Notes: generated from the letters alone by a model not told the origin. DNA of 64,000 nt from Holothuria scabra (GCA_037179385.1 CM074190.1:10686206-10750205), one strand, 5' to 3'. Numbered from the stretch's first letter, positions 1-11,933 are shown. Translations and numbers: made by a program.

Positions 1-327
1 GGTTAATTAGAACAGTGATTTGATTAACTAGTCCCGCTGTTGTTCGGTCGTAAAAATTGTAGAAAGGGGGCGAATTTGTTCACCTCAGTATCATGACTGT
101 TGATTTTGTCGAGGTTTTTCCTTTCTTCTTTTTTCCTTTTTGTATATTCATTTTTCCTTCATTCATTCATTTTTTGTTTCTTCACAATTTATCGAGATCG
201 AATTAAAATCGCTACAATAAGTTGTTCTAAGCGCAGGATGAATTGCAGCGTGGGATATGGATGTTATGGTCATCTCTCGTAATATGTGCGTGAACATCAT
301 TATTGCAATATCGTGGTGCTAATGTCG

Positions 328-328
<1 letters not shown>
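1..328. other. AT-rich non-coding flank
   Basis: No recognisable gene or repeat. A short open frame rich in Phe and Ser here comes from T-rich sequence and has no family resemblance. Confidence 0.5.
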
Positions 329-365
<37 letters not shown>

Positions 366-568
366 ATAGTGAGTCAGTCAGTCAGTCAGTCAGTCAGTCA
401 GTCAGTCAGTCAGTCAGTCAGTCAGTCAGTCAGTCAGTCAGTCAGTCAGTCAGTCAGTCAGTCAGTCAGTCAGTCAGTCAGTCAGTCAGTCAGTCAGTCA
501 GTCAGTCAGTCAGTCAGTCAGTCAGTCAGTCAGTCAGTCAGTCAGTCAGTCAGTCAGTCAGTTAGTTA
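329..568 (-). repeat. Compound tetranucleotide microsatellite in a SINE tail
   Basis: Read on the + strand the structure is (GTTA)x9, GATA, GTGA, (GTCA)x47 without a mismatch (373-560), then (GTTA)x2 and GATGGAG. The last block is the reverse complement of the 3' end of the SINE seen elsewhere in the window, which ends CTCCATCTAACTAAC. The array is therefore the (TAAC)n tail of a minus-strand SINE in which a T-to-C variant unit has expanded. The open Ser-Val-Ser-Gln frame through it is a by-product of the repeat. Confidence 0.93.
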
Positions 569-705
569 GATGGAGTTGTACGACCCATTTCCTAACCAAT
601 AAATTCAAGTCGATCCGACAACGACCTTTTTTCCAGGTTTGACTCACTGAGTTGTTTTCCCTACTCTGTTGTTTAGCTTAACCCCAAGCACAAAAGCATT
701 TGCCC
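569..705 (-). mobile_element. SINE body, 5'-truncated, minus strand
   Basis: The reverse complement contains the family landmarks in order: TTGTGCTTGG, GAGTAGGGAAAA, CAGTGAG, CTGGAAAAAAGG, CGACTTGAA, ATTGGTTAGGAAA and ACTCCATCTAAC. The same string occurs at 19397-19606 and 57309-57552. Similarity fades past about 705, so the tRNA-like head is missing or too decayed to see. Confidence 0.8.
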
Positions 706-2700
706 CTCCCATCAAGCAGAATATCAATAGGAGACGTCTTTTGATCGATCTAATAAATAGCGTGATTCAAATGTTTGCCTTGCTTCATGGTTGTAGCCGG
801 TAATAAGCCACGCAGAAGGGCTAAACATGTGAGCAAATTGTCTACGTTTAGGGCTACCGCAGCTTGATTCAGAAAGCTAAGAAAATTTTAGCCAAAATAT
901 TTTGCATTTTGACTGAAATGGCCATTCCTAGACTTTGTGAGTTGCATTTGTTTATTTTCTTTTTTGAAATCATATTTTCTGGAAAACATTCCAGCGATAT
1001 TTCAAAAAATGTTGTTATTACCTTTGTCTTCAGTTTCTAGTCTTCCAGTTTTTTTCTTTCCATACCCCTTCCTACAGACGACCATGGTTTTATAATGTAC
1101 CTTTATACACTGTGACAACGTTACGAAAATAAATCAGGGGACTATTCGAGGTCAACCAGGGGCCAGACTTAAATGGAATCTAACATTGTCATTAAGACGC
1201 TATGCCATACACAAGTACTTTTCCTCAGACTAATGTCTTAAAGGGCTTTTCACCCGATTTATTTTTCTATATCGTATTAACATATGAAGCAATTACACAG
1301 AGTCTATTAATGGAGTCTTGAAGTCATTATGACGAACAAGATAGACCGCTTTTATTAAAATATTGATCGCAAACCGTGTCTCAGACTTTAGTTTTATTTG
1401 TACAATTTCATGACATAATCATGGTAAAGAATTTGCATAATGGTTTTGAATCTTCTAAATGGATCAAATAGCAAGTGGCACAACTAAATTTAGCTTTACT
1501 GTTTAGTGTATATACATTGCATATGACGTCGACGGTGTGTTAAATGATGGCGTGCTTCAGATTGGAAGGCAAAGGTATTACAAGCATTAGATACCAAACT
1601 TAAAGGGAAATATTGCCTTTGTTTTACAATGAAATTTCATTGTTTTAAAGCCAGTATTTATTGGCAAAGAGTGATAAATAATTACAATTAAGGCAGTATG
1701 GTAGCATTCTTTTCAAGAAATAAGTTTCCTTCGGATTCCTATCTGAAGGAAATTTCATTCATTTATTTGTTGCTCAAGAATAATTTGATGATACACATTT
1801 CAAAAGATGCAACTTCCCTAAATCTTCTTGTGCATAATATTTTGAGGAGATGAAGCTTTTCCTGGGGTTAATTGTTGAGACCGAATGATTTGAAAATGAC
1901 TAGAGCTATTTACTTTTAATGCTATGTTGGAGCATTTTAAACACAACATTTTCCTTTAAAATAAGGCGGTAACTTTTCATGGATGCCGAAACGGAGGGAC
2001 GGAAGTGCTGATCACTGGTCAGTCGTTTTAGAAGCCAGGTAAATTGATATCTTCTTTTAATATGAATACTTGTGATTTCAAAACATTTCAAATCTGAAAA
2101 AAAAACGATTCTCCAAGTTCAATTCATTTCACTTACGTGAATCAGACTTTTGCTTTTTCGAGGCTTTCTACGTAAGAACACCTGAAAATAAACACACTAG
2201 GACTGATTTGAAGTCCATTAAGAAACTGATTGGTCAGTTTCTATGGTATCTTCACAAGCGCTCATCTATGCACGCGCATACATTCGCACTCGCTTACAAC
2301 GAAAAATCAAATAATGCGTTCGTTTTCCAAGGTTGCAGAAGTACGCGTCAATTACCCGGGCTATTACTGCGTTTCATTGAGCTCGTGAACTCGTGCGGTG
2401 AGAAACGTTCCATTGCATCTCGTGAAGTGGACGCAAATTTCGATAATCCATTTGCCTGTTAGTCGAACAGTCTCATTTTACGCATACGTCGAACGTACAG
2501 GCTACGTATAATAGCTACTGCTCGATAGTGTATAGCCATCCGTTTTTACCAATGGAACGCTTCTCACAAGTTGTGAACTGGTGCAAGTGCACCACTCCTC
2601 CACTTCACAACCTCAATGGAACGCGGCATAAATACACGGAGGAATGTAATGAGCGCGTGCAGAAGTCGTCTTGAAACTGAACGCACGCTGGTATCTCCTC
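706..2700. other. Non-coding stretch, no recognised gene
   Basis: AT-rich sequence with no open frame that resembles a known family. Around 2380-2640 the base composition is more balanced. Short inverted matches occur there (GAGAAACGTTCCATT near 2400 against AATGGAACGCTTCTC near 2550), so it may be the remains of a fold-back element. I could not define its ends. Confidence 0.4.
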
Positions 2701-2875
2701 ACAATGGAATTTTCTTTTACACTGCGTATTTAACCATGAGCGCAAATTACTGAATACAACTGTGAGCGAATGTCAATTCAACACTTCCGCCCCGCCGATT
2801 GAGCCTCCGTAAGGAGTCAGTGCGTCCAACAGAGTAGGGATAGGAGTTTGGTATAGACCTTGTGCATTGACGAAA

Positions 2876-2951
2876 GAGAAATCCTAAGCATAAGCTAAAG
2901 CTTAGGATTTCCCATAGAAGTCCTAAGCTTTGATAAAGCCTAGGATTTCTC
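2876..2951. repeat. Twin hairpins with AATCCTAAGC stems
   Basis: AAATCCTAAGC (from 2879) pairs perfectly over 11 bp with GCTTAGGATTT. A second hairpin follows at once, TCCTAAGCTTT with AAAGCCTAGGA (10 of 11). The outermost arms GAGAAATCCTAAGC and GCCTAGGATTTCTC can also pair, so the block could fold as two hairpins or one long stem. A shorter version, AATCCTAAGCTAAGGATT, occurs near 3173. An inverted TAGACCTTGTG pair near 2853 and 3134 may mark the ends of a decayed element. Confidence 0.7.
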
Positions 2952-3722
2952 TGGGAATTCAATGACTGACGACACACTAACGTCACCCTTTTTAGAACAT
3001 TAGAACTCGCCCTGCATTTGTAGCAGATTATGCGGGTTTTCGACTGATTGATAAATCAGCTGTCTGCATTTTCTACGTTGGTTTGTTGTGCCCCCAAAGG
3101 AGGGCGTACGTGTTGTTCTGTGACATCATATACACAAGGTCTATCTCCGTTTATAGAGGTTATGCCAGAGGAATCCTAAGCTAAGGATTTTTATGGGTTA
3201 CAGTACCGTACAGAGAAAGCTTTCTATGGTTTATGCACCTAGAACGTCACTGCACTGCGCGTCTCTCCGTTTTGCCATCCAGGGATTCATTGTACAACAA
3301 ATATTACTAAGGTGCTGTCGTGCACGTGTATCTGTAACACGCGTACTGCTTAAGAACAGTTCCATCTAGTATGAAAATTGACGTCACGTGCACATGTTTG
3401 TTGAGAGGCCGCTACACTGTGGCCTCTGCAAAGATATTACAATAATATATTATCTTTAGGCCTCGGCTCGAATCCTGTTGATCACAATCTAAGCAGGGAG
3501 CTGATAAATGGCAATTCCCTAGTTTGACGTTTTTGACAAAAATAGCGATTGAGTCAATAAAAACTCATTTCTAGTCGGCATAAACTTGCCAGTCTGCTTG
3601 CTTTAGTTTAAAAAGACAATTGTCTTGCGTTCAAGATTTGGAAAATGACAGTCTCAAGGAACACTTCTAGAGCGACACAGTCTCCACGACTTCTAGAGAG
3701 AAACAAAGTCTTCACTAACCTG

Positions 3723-3829
3723 GGGCCCATTCCACAAAGAGTTACGCACAATCTTAAGTTTGATTCCCCATACTTAAGTCAACAGTAAATCATACTTAAG
3801 ATCGTGCGTAACTCTCTGTGGAACGGGCC
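3723..3829. mobile_element. Short fold-back MITE (~107 bp)
   Basis: The left arm starts GGGCCCATTCCACAAAGAG and continues GTTACGCAC and ATCTTAAGT. The right arm is its near-perfect reverse complement: ACTTAAGAT, GTGCGTAAC, CTCTGTGGAACGGGCC. The arms of about 36 bp leave only about 35 bp between them. I see no convincing target-site duplication. Confidence 0.8.
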
Positions 3830-4404
3830 TCTGGTTACAACTGGTTGATGGTTTCTATAGTTAACCAAATCGTTCTTTATATTATATGAAGAAATTATGG
3901 TCACATCAAAGAGTTGGTCAGGTTGACAGATATGTGCCAATGTGACAGAGTGAGAGAGCCACTTCAAATCAGATGCTACAGTCAAAACCGGCCTTTACTG
4001 ATTGCTGTCGAGTTTTTGTGCTTTGGGGCTGGTGTGATTCTTTTCTTACACAATCTGGCTATATGAAAAGAAGCTTGTTTGAGAATCCACTCTCGCTGCT
4101 CCCCACCTGCTTTTTCTTTTGCCACTTGAGTTTTTCTTGGGATATGGATCAAATCCAAGAATTTGTTCCTCCAACTTAAACAGAATGTTAATTGAATTGA
4201 CGAGGTTCACGAAATTTTGCTCGGTCCGCTCCTGTGAATTGTGCACGGTTTGCAGAAGCGTCGCGCACTGACTTAACCCCCCCCCCCCTAAAAAATACCA
4301 ACTCCTCCAAATAAATGTGTACTTTCTCCGAATGGCCCTCAACCAGCCCCCCCGTCCCCTTTTTGTAACATAATTTGGTTTCTAAAAATGAAATGAGGTT
4401 TTTA

Positions 4405-4597
4405 AATTACACAGCATGGGCACTGGGAGTGTCTTGATTACACATTATGGACTTGTATGGCCTCTTGGACAAGCCATGAAGCAATAAACTAGGATTGTGT
4501 CTGGATAAAGATGAGTTTTAGATAAATGTGGGAGGGGCTAGAAGTAAGTAAGTTGGGAGAATTGGAACTGTTTGGGATGATGAAAATGTGCCTTTAA
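4405..4597 (+). mobile_element. TTAA-flanked MITE, family A, left part missing
   Basis: It matches the right two thirds of the family: ACACAGCATG, GAGTGTCTTGATTACAC, GAAGCAATAAACTA, GTCTGGAT, GGGAGGGGC, GGGAGAATTGGAACT and terminal GCCTTTAA. The left terminus CCTCTCACCCC is absent. It lies about 55 bp before a fuller copy in the same orientation. Confidence 0.75.
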
Positions 4598-4651
4598 AAT
4601 GTTTATCTATTCCGTAATCCGTTACTCCACTGTCCGATTAAAAAGCAATGT

Positions 4652-4961
4652 TTAAAAGATGAATCCTCTCACCCCAAACTACACTTCTTGTATGGGGTAA
4701 CAGAAACTCTCAATTGGCTCAGCTCTTTGATTGGCTGCTAATTCAAACAATGCAAAGTACCAAAGCTTATATTACACAGCATGAACTGTGCTGAGGGAGT
4801 TTCGATTATATACATTGAGCTTTTCTATATACTCACCCTTAAGCAATAAACTGAGATTTTGTCTGGATGAGAATGAATTTCATTATTGTGAGAGCGGCAT
4901 AAGTAAGATGGTTAGGAGAATTGGTACAGTACTCTTTTGGGTGAGATAATTAGGCCTTTAA
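4652..4961 (+). mobile_element. TTAA-flanked MITE, family A, full copy
   Basis: It begins TTAAAAGATGAATCCTCTC and ends GGTGAGATAATTAGGCCTTTAA, so TTAA sits at both borders. Inner landmarks shared by all copies are CACCCCAAACTACA, CTCAATTGGCTCAGCTC, TTTGATTGGCTG, TACACAGCATGAACTG, GAAGCAATAAACTGAGA and GGTTAGGAGAATTGG. There is no coding capacity. It is a non-autonomous DNA element, and TTAA borders fit a piggyBac-type mobilising enzyme (inference). Confidence 0.85.
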
Positions 4962-5590
4962 GTGTGAGTGTGTCAGGAAAATGCCAAACCCCTATGATGT
5001 TCTTTACTAAAGCGGCAATCAGAGTTTGGTATTACATTTTTTACAACTGCTATTCTACCCCGCATTTGTGCCTTGAATTGAAGTAACAAAAAAAGATGCC
5101 TGAACATGGTCTAACGTTGTTTGGTTATACTGACGGTAGTGGAGGCTGTCTAGTCACAGCTTGCATCTGTGTTCAATTTCTTTACTCAACAAATATTCAG
5201 AAATTTTCTTTCAACAGTTATCAACCCAAAATATAATGGTGCCATCGAACCTCAAAGACGGTCTCTGCAATGGAGATGTATTAACATAATTAACCCGCAG
5301 AGCGAACGAAATCTTTTCTTTCAGCTCATCTCAACGGAAAACTAAAACCCTAAGAAGGCTGCAGCCAAAGAGGAACTACGCAGGCTAGTAAACGACAAAA
5401 CAAAGTGCTGGAACTGTGGATTAATATTCTTTCTCGAACTCTCATTGCCTCTTCAGAAAGTGATCATGTTTTAATTCTTTTCAGTAGTGTTAAACCTGTT
5501 TCAATCTTTCCACGTTCTGAAAACGTGAACAGCCAAGAATTGATTCATCAATGTCAAGCTTAGGGGATGAGCAAACAAGATGTGATGCAA

Positions 5591-5894
5591 TTCAAAGGCC
5601 CAGTTCTCTCACCCCAAACAGTACCAATTCTCCTCACCTTCTTACTGAAGCCCCTCCCACAATTGTCTGATATTCACCTCATCCAGATACAATCTCAGTT
5701 TATTGCTTCAAGGTATTTACAGAAAAACTCAATTTATATAATCAAAACACTCTCGGTATAGTTCATGCTGTGTAATATAAGCTTTGGTATTCTGCATTGT
5801 TTGAATTAACTGTCAATCAAAGAGGTGAACAAATTGAGAATTTCGGTACACCCGTACCAAAATTGTAGCTTGGGGTGAGAGGTTTGGCCCTTAA
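5591..5894 (-). mobile_element. TTAA-flanked MITE, family A, minus strand
   Basis: This is the same family in reverse orientation. The + strand reads AAAGGCCCAGTTCTCTCACC at the left and GGGTGAGAGGTTTGGCCCTTAA at the right. The left border has decayed to TTCA while the right border keeps TTAA. The inner landmarks TCAGTTTATTGCTTC and TTTGAATTAACTGTCAATCA are present. Confidence 0.85.
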
Positions 5895-7984
5895 ACCTCT
5901 ATAAGCTTAGGATAGAAAAGAAAGCCACGTTACAATGGACATGAAAAATGAGAGTAATTCTGATAAGAACACTGATGAAGAGTAAAAGACGTCACAAAAA
6001 TTACAGGCTGATAACATTCTCACATGTACTGACTTAGAAGTAGATGTAAGGATGTTTCAGCAGGAGGGCTAAATGTTTCCGATCACCGTCCTGGCGGAAA
6101 GATGAGTGGAAAGGATGAATCTTTCGTGTTTTAAGGTCCTTACAGACATAATTGGTGCAATATATTAGGCATATTTCAGGAACAATTACTGGAAATCTTT
6201 CACATTTTGGAATTGAGGGAGAAGAAAACTGATCTTAGTCATACCACATTTGGCCCTCCAGTCCATTTCAATTTACACCTTTTCACTTACCGTAAATAAT
6301 TGTTTTATTCAGAATCTCTTCATCTTCCGGTTCTGTCTGCCTGCAGTGAGCCCAGTCGTATAACACAGGTGTTCTGCAACATGTTCAGCCGACCACCGTT
6401 ACCCGAATCAATTGATGTATGAAGTAGGAATGTCGCGTCGGTTTTAGGGTTGCCAAACTTTGTTTCGAAGCTTTGCTCTTACTTTGTCCTTTCCGGAAAA
6501 AAAAACTATAGGAGAGAAAGGATAATATGAACAAAAATAAATAAATAAATATATATATCAATAAGCTCCACTCGAAATAGTATGACGTCACAACTGCTGT
6601 TATTTTAGAAGGAGTGAATTCAATGTCTCTAGTTAAAATTGCAAGGTTAAACTTTCAGACCTGAATATTTTTTATCAGTTTGCCATCTTAAAAAATCTTA
6701 ACATTTTAGAAGAAATACTTGGGAAAAATTTAAATGAAGCGGATGGTAAAAACGTTTTGCAGGCGACCAAAAGGATTAAAGTTATCATAGTAATCCTATC
6801 AATCCTATGAAAACTATACATAACTGACAAACCTAATTCTAGTAGTTTCTCTCTTAAGATCAACCAAATATTAGTTTAAGTACCGTGGTTTAATACTGTT
6901 TCATAAATCAATTGCCTCAACTTTATGGTTTAAATGGATTATAGAATATAATACCGAGCGGATAGTCGAGGTGACCCATATTTAGAAGTAAAAAAAAAAT
7001 TTAAAATTTAATGGCAAATGTTGACATAATTTTTATTCAATCACGCGATGTCAAAAGTTTGCGGAAAATAAACATTAGTGAAAATTTTTGGCATTCGTCC
7101 TTCACGGCAGTTTAATAAGTGCGTCAAATAGAAAAAAAAATGTCCTAAGGGAATTATAATCTACTGTCGAAAAATTGGCGAGTGGTAATTACATTTGTCC
7201 CTTACACAAAGTGAATTTAAACAGTCTTTTAATTTCATTTATTTCTAGGACCAAGGTAGTCCGTACACTATGTTCAATATTTTTATTGTTTCGACGCCAA
7301 TTGAAGGATTAGAAAACTTCACATCAGATTGAATCCGACCAACCATTAATACATCAGTTACCTTGAAATTGTAAAGAAAAAACTGAAAATAAAATCAATA
7401 ATTAAATAATACATTTGAAGATCTGATACATGTATAGAGATTATGCACATGACGTAAGCGCGTTTCACTGGATGGAAATGATCAAAGACAGTCGTTGTGT
7501 TACCGAAACGCGCGCACAACAGCACCTTAGTAACAATTGCTGTAAAGTGGACGCCTGGATGGAAAAACAGAGTGATACACAACGCAGTGACGGAGGGAGC
7601 CCTGTAGGCTACCGAGATTGAGTATGCACGATGGCGGTAGTAAATGCTAACTTCTTTATACACACTCACAAACGATAGCAGTAACTATTTTCTTCCTAAC
7701 CACAATGACTTTTCACAATAGGCAACGTTGTCGTTAAAAAACCAGAAAACCCAAAGGCTTTGTGATTCCTTTCCGCTGAAATTTAAGCCTATATGTTTTT
7801 TTTTTTTCAAATTGACAGTGCTTCGCAATGTTTTTCAAATTGACAATGTACCCACAAAGTATACATGCAAGGCATTGAAGCTTTCTTCAAGAGCTAGGAT
7901 GTTGCTCATTGTATCACATCCACATACTATGTGGGAAATTTTGCAGTATCTAAAACTCAGACTCCAAGCATGGGAAATTTGTGT
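5895..7984. other. Non-coding stretch, no recognised gene
   Basis: AT-rich sequence without a convincing exon or repeat family. The open frames in it, up to about 100 codons, have no recognisable domain and biased, low-complexity composition. Confidence 0.4.
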
Positions 7985-9322
7985 AAATATGATATTGAGA
8001 CTTTGACCCCGTGTGAACCAAAGTAAGATTTGACCTCCACCAAAAATTATAGGGATCATTTATTCAACATGCATCATCTACTTGTCAAGTATGAGGACCC
8101 TTTAAGTTACCTTTTTGTACAGTGATACTATGCAAGCAAGTTTGTCAGACTTTGACAGTGCTAACCCCAAATGACCTTTGACGTTCACGAAAATCAACTG
8201 GGATCACCATGTCAATACGACCAGCCCACACACTAAACAAGAGCTTAGTCAGGGGCATTTTTTGAAATACCATGTTCACTAGTTTTGACCTTTTGACCTC
8301 TCATGACCCCAAATAACCTTTGACCTTCACAAAAATGGATAGGGATCATCTACATACAAAATACCAACCCACACTCCCAAAGATGACATAGTCACTTGCA
8401 CTTTTCTTGAAATACCGTGTTTTAAAGGTTTGGACTTTTTTTACACTATTCGTGACCCCAAATGACCTTTGACTGCCACCAAAAAATAGGTATCATCTAC
8501 TCAATATGGCCAACCCACACACCAAATATGAGAATAGTCACACTTACCCTTCTTTAGATACTGTGTTTACAAGCAATTTACCATTTGGCCATTCATGACC
8601 CCAAATGACATTTGACCTCTACCAAAAACAATAGGGATCATCTACTCAATATGAACAACCCACACGTGTATGTACCAAATATGAGCATAGTCACATGTAA
8701 CGTTCCTGAGATATCATGTTTACAAGGTTTTGACCCTTTGACCTCTCATGACCCCAAATGACCTTTGACCTCTACCAAAAAGGATAGGGATCATCTACTC
8801 AATATGGACAACCCACACACCCAAATATGAGCATAGTCACATGTACCGTTCTTGAGATATCGTGTTTACAAGGTTTTGACCCTTCGACCTCTCGTCACCC
8901 CAAATGACCTTTGACCTCCATCAAAAACAACAGGGATCATCTATCAATATGGCCAACCCACACACCAAATATGAGCATAGTCACATTTACCCTTCTTGAA
9001 ATACCGTGTTTACAATCACTTTCTAAGGAATTTACCATTTGACCTCTCGTGACCCCAAATGATCTTTGACCTCCACAAAAATCGATGTGGATCATCTTCT
9101 TAATATGAACAACCCACACACAAATATGGCTGTAGTCACATGTACCGTTCTTGAGATATCGTGTTTACAAGAAATTTACCATTTGAACTCTCGTGACGCC
9201 AAATGACCTTTGACCTCCACCAAAAACGATAGGGATCATCTGCTCAATATGGCCAACTCACACACCAAATATGAGATTAGCCACACTTACCCTTCTTGAG
9301 ATATCGTGTTTACAAGTCAAAG
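7985..9322. repeat. Tandem array of nine ~142-155 bp units
   Basis: Units share the order TGACCTCTCATGACCCCAAA, TGACCTTTGACCTC, CACCAAAAA, ATAGGGATCATCTACTCAAT, CAACCCACACACCAAATATG, AGCATAGTCACA, CTTGAGATATCGTGTTTACAAG. The ACCCCAAAT anchor recurs near 8164, 8306, 8455, 8598, 8751, 8897, 9052 and 9196 (spacings 142, 149, 143, 153, 146, 155, 144), after one degenerate unit near 8000. The first units are the most diverged. Every unit holds two TGACC-type half sites one base apart (see the DR1 finding). The array is followed by a CA-rich run and a hairpin typical of a retroelement 3' end. Confidence 0.92.
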
Positions 9323-9402
9323 CGTTACATACACACACACATACACACGACATCACCATCGCATAGATTCCTTGCCTAGCTTCGGCAAGGAATCAAAAGT
9401 GC
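9323..9402 (+). mobile_element. Retroelement-like 3' terminus with hairpin
   Basis: The tandem array passes into a CA-rich run and CGACATCACCATCGCATA, then a perfect 11-bp stem, GATTCCTTGCC with GGCAAGGAATC (9366-9394, 7-nt loop), and AAAAGT. A conserved stem-loop just before an A-rich end is a usual layout for the 3' end of LINE or SINE families. The array and hairpin may thus be one element, but no reverse transcriptase is joined to it. Confidence 0.5.
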
Positions 9403-9579
9403 AAATTTAACTTCTGAAAAAGTATTACTTTCAAAACAGTCTTTATTATTCCTCTTAGATGTCAGAAAAATCGTGTTTTTATCCCAAATATTACAATTAG
9501 TATTAAGTCAATAGCCTTTAAAGCAGGTAAGTGCAGTCTCTGTTGTTGTTCCTTTTTCTTTCACCACGATAAGACAGTC

Positions 9580-10490
9580 ATGAATAAGTCGCGTCGCATG
9601 GTGTGGACGGGGCTTAAAGCCTCGACCACACTTCCCCCGGTTCAACCTTCTGAAAGTTCACTCTACAAACTCTTTGGCGTACGCATTTACAATAAGCTCT
9701 CTTGGAAAGATCATGTAAAGTATGTATCTGGTCAAATTTCAAAAGGTGTATGCATCTTATCGAAATTTACTCTACCTCAAGGAGTCCTGAGGTTATATTG
9801 TTTTACCCCATCTTTCTTACTGTTGTAGTATATGGTCCGGAATCACTCTTTTAATTTCTACATAAATTATTTATTCTTCAAAAAGACGAGTTGTGTATTT
9901 GCTTCGTAGAACTTACTTAAACTTAAACTTGATGATCTAGTCAGCATGAGCCTTGTAACGTTTTCCTATCGCCCTGTCTGAGCAATGTAATTCCAATTTT
10001 TTTTCGTCTTATTGTATCTTGAACAAATCTATTCATAGTTACCACACCAGACAAGCTGACCAGCTACATTGTGTGACAGAGAGGCTTGCAAGAAGAGGCT
10101 CAAGTTTAGATCCATTATCACCTGGAAAACACTTCCTCAGTATCGTCAGCTTAGCCCGTTAGAGTTGCGTCTTTGAGAAAATAAAATATTTAATAATATC
10201 AATAATAACATTTAATAATGCATATATTTTGTGAGTACTTACTAATGTAACGAGGGTGAGGTGGATTGGTGGTTGGGGAGTGTGGGGGGGGGGTGCAGGG
10301 GAATTTATGCTGATCTTCTGTTTATCTTTTGACTGCTCTCTTTGGGAGTGCCTTTGTTTCTCAAGCCCAGAAGGGTTTTAGGGGTACTTCCATTCACAAC
10401 AATTGTTCTTACAAACTTCTTTATCTGCGCTTATCTATTGATTTGTTAATTTGTTGTTGTGACAAAACAAATAAATGAAGTGAAATGAAA
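9580..10490 (+). pseudogene. Decayed non-LTR reverse transcriptase fragment
   Basis: The frame at 9580-9828 contains KLFGVRIYNKLSWKDHVKYV and a following SGQISKGVCILSKF. This is the sequence just after the polymerase core in many CR1/jockey-type reverse transcriptases, where a K-L-G-V-x-I-D-x-x-L-S-W-x-x-H pattern is usual. The frame stops after LPQGVLRL. A second piece in another frame near 10034-10160 reads HSYHTRQADQLH, like the H-x-Y-x-T-R motif found near the C-terminus of the same proteins. The region ends with AAATGAAGTGAAATGAAAAT, a plausible 3' tail. The catalytic domain and endonuclease are missing and frameshifts are present, so this is a dead fragment. Confidence 0.7.
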
Positions 10491-11933
10491 ATAATCTCGT
10501 CACTGCAATATTTTCAAATTCCTTCATCCTCGCAAAGATGTGCATTAAATTAAATTTCAAACGTCCGTTGTTTTAAAGTCAGAGTCACCATGAAATCCAT
10601 TTACACTGAAATACCAGGAAATGTTGGTCAAGCAACGAGAAGAACCAATGCAGCTGGGACAGTACTTCCTTCATATAACCTCAATCTAATCTATTGACTC
10701 CGTCTAAACTCAAAGTAGCCTAACTATTCCTAAATAAGCACGTTCCCCCGTGAGGGCAAGGAAGATTTTATAGTTGTAACGTAGGCGATATTGACAGATT
10801 GAAGGATAATTAGACCGGACAACTTCAACGTAATTGCAATTGAATCGACGAATTTTACTGTTTGGTCCATTTTACTGTCAGCTTATTCCCTTGAGAAATT
10901 GTTCGGAAAGAGTTTAGAGCTAAATATATCTACCCTGTTATTGGGCGATGTCATTTGACAAACAAAACATGCATGACACGACTTTCTTTTCAGCTAGAAG
11001 CATTTCGGCATACCAGAGAATGTTTACGAATAACACCGCATTCGGGAGTTAAGTAAAATTTAATAAATTTATACAAATCGATGACCAGATGAAGAATTTG
11101 TGACGCACAGGCTAAATAATTTTAAAATTACAGTTTTTAGAAAAACTCGGGGAACCCTCTTGGCTGTATGTTTAGCCTTCAAATCCGGTGTCTACTCACC
11201 CGTCTTTCAGTAACGTTATCTTACAGTATGGTTTATCTTGTAGACTTTAACTTGCCACGCGGACTACATATAATGTACCTTAATTAAAGAATTGCAGGAA
11301 AATATATTTTAGAGGTTGGATAATAAGACCTATTCATTCAACTTCCACGTCATAGCCTATTCAGTTGCAAATAACATATTGAAATTTATTTACTCTACGC
11401 CAAAGGTGGAGCATAATTCAACTGCGAATGATCCATCGCAAAACTGACATTAGCTGCGCATGCTTCCTGTTGAAATTCAAATGTTTTCCTGTTTACATAG
11501 CCTCGAAAAGCTTCCTGTTTTCTTACATTATAATTTAATCGTACAGAGAGGTTGTACAGGCAAGTCAAACCTATAGCGGTAAGAAAGTTGTCAATTTTGA
11601 CAAAAGGTGTACGTACAAATATAGACAAAGAATGTCTACCACTTTAAATTGAATCAAATGCAGTGGAGTTTTACATCTCGCTCCCAGATGTAATGTGACT
11701 TGGATTTGGACCAATTGGATTTACTTTTAAGCTTTATACACGATTTGTGTTTGAAATTTGGTGTTTTATGTACACTTAAAGAATTTATGCGATTCACTGA
11801 GTTGGGTCATCAAATTCAATAATTTCTGACAACATGGTCAATTTTCTTTACATACAAATTACAAGTAGTCAACCACAGACAGTCTACATATCCTACATAC
11901 AAATAACTCTTTATGAAAGATACTTAAAGGGCC
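10491..11933. other. Non-coding stretch, no recognised gene
   Basis: AT-rich sequence; I see no exon with family resemblance and no repeat that matches others in the window. Confidence 0.4.

Noticed and set aside
369..569. Open frame coding a pure Ser-Val-Ser-Gln repeat
   Set aside because: It is the translation of the GTCA microsatellite in a SINE tail; no start context and no sequence beyond the repeat.
3465..3480. B-box-like GGCTCGAATCC, possible tRNA
   Set aside because: No A box at a suitable distance upstream and no cloverleaf.
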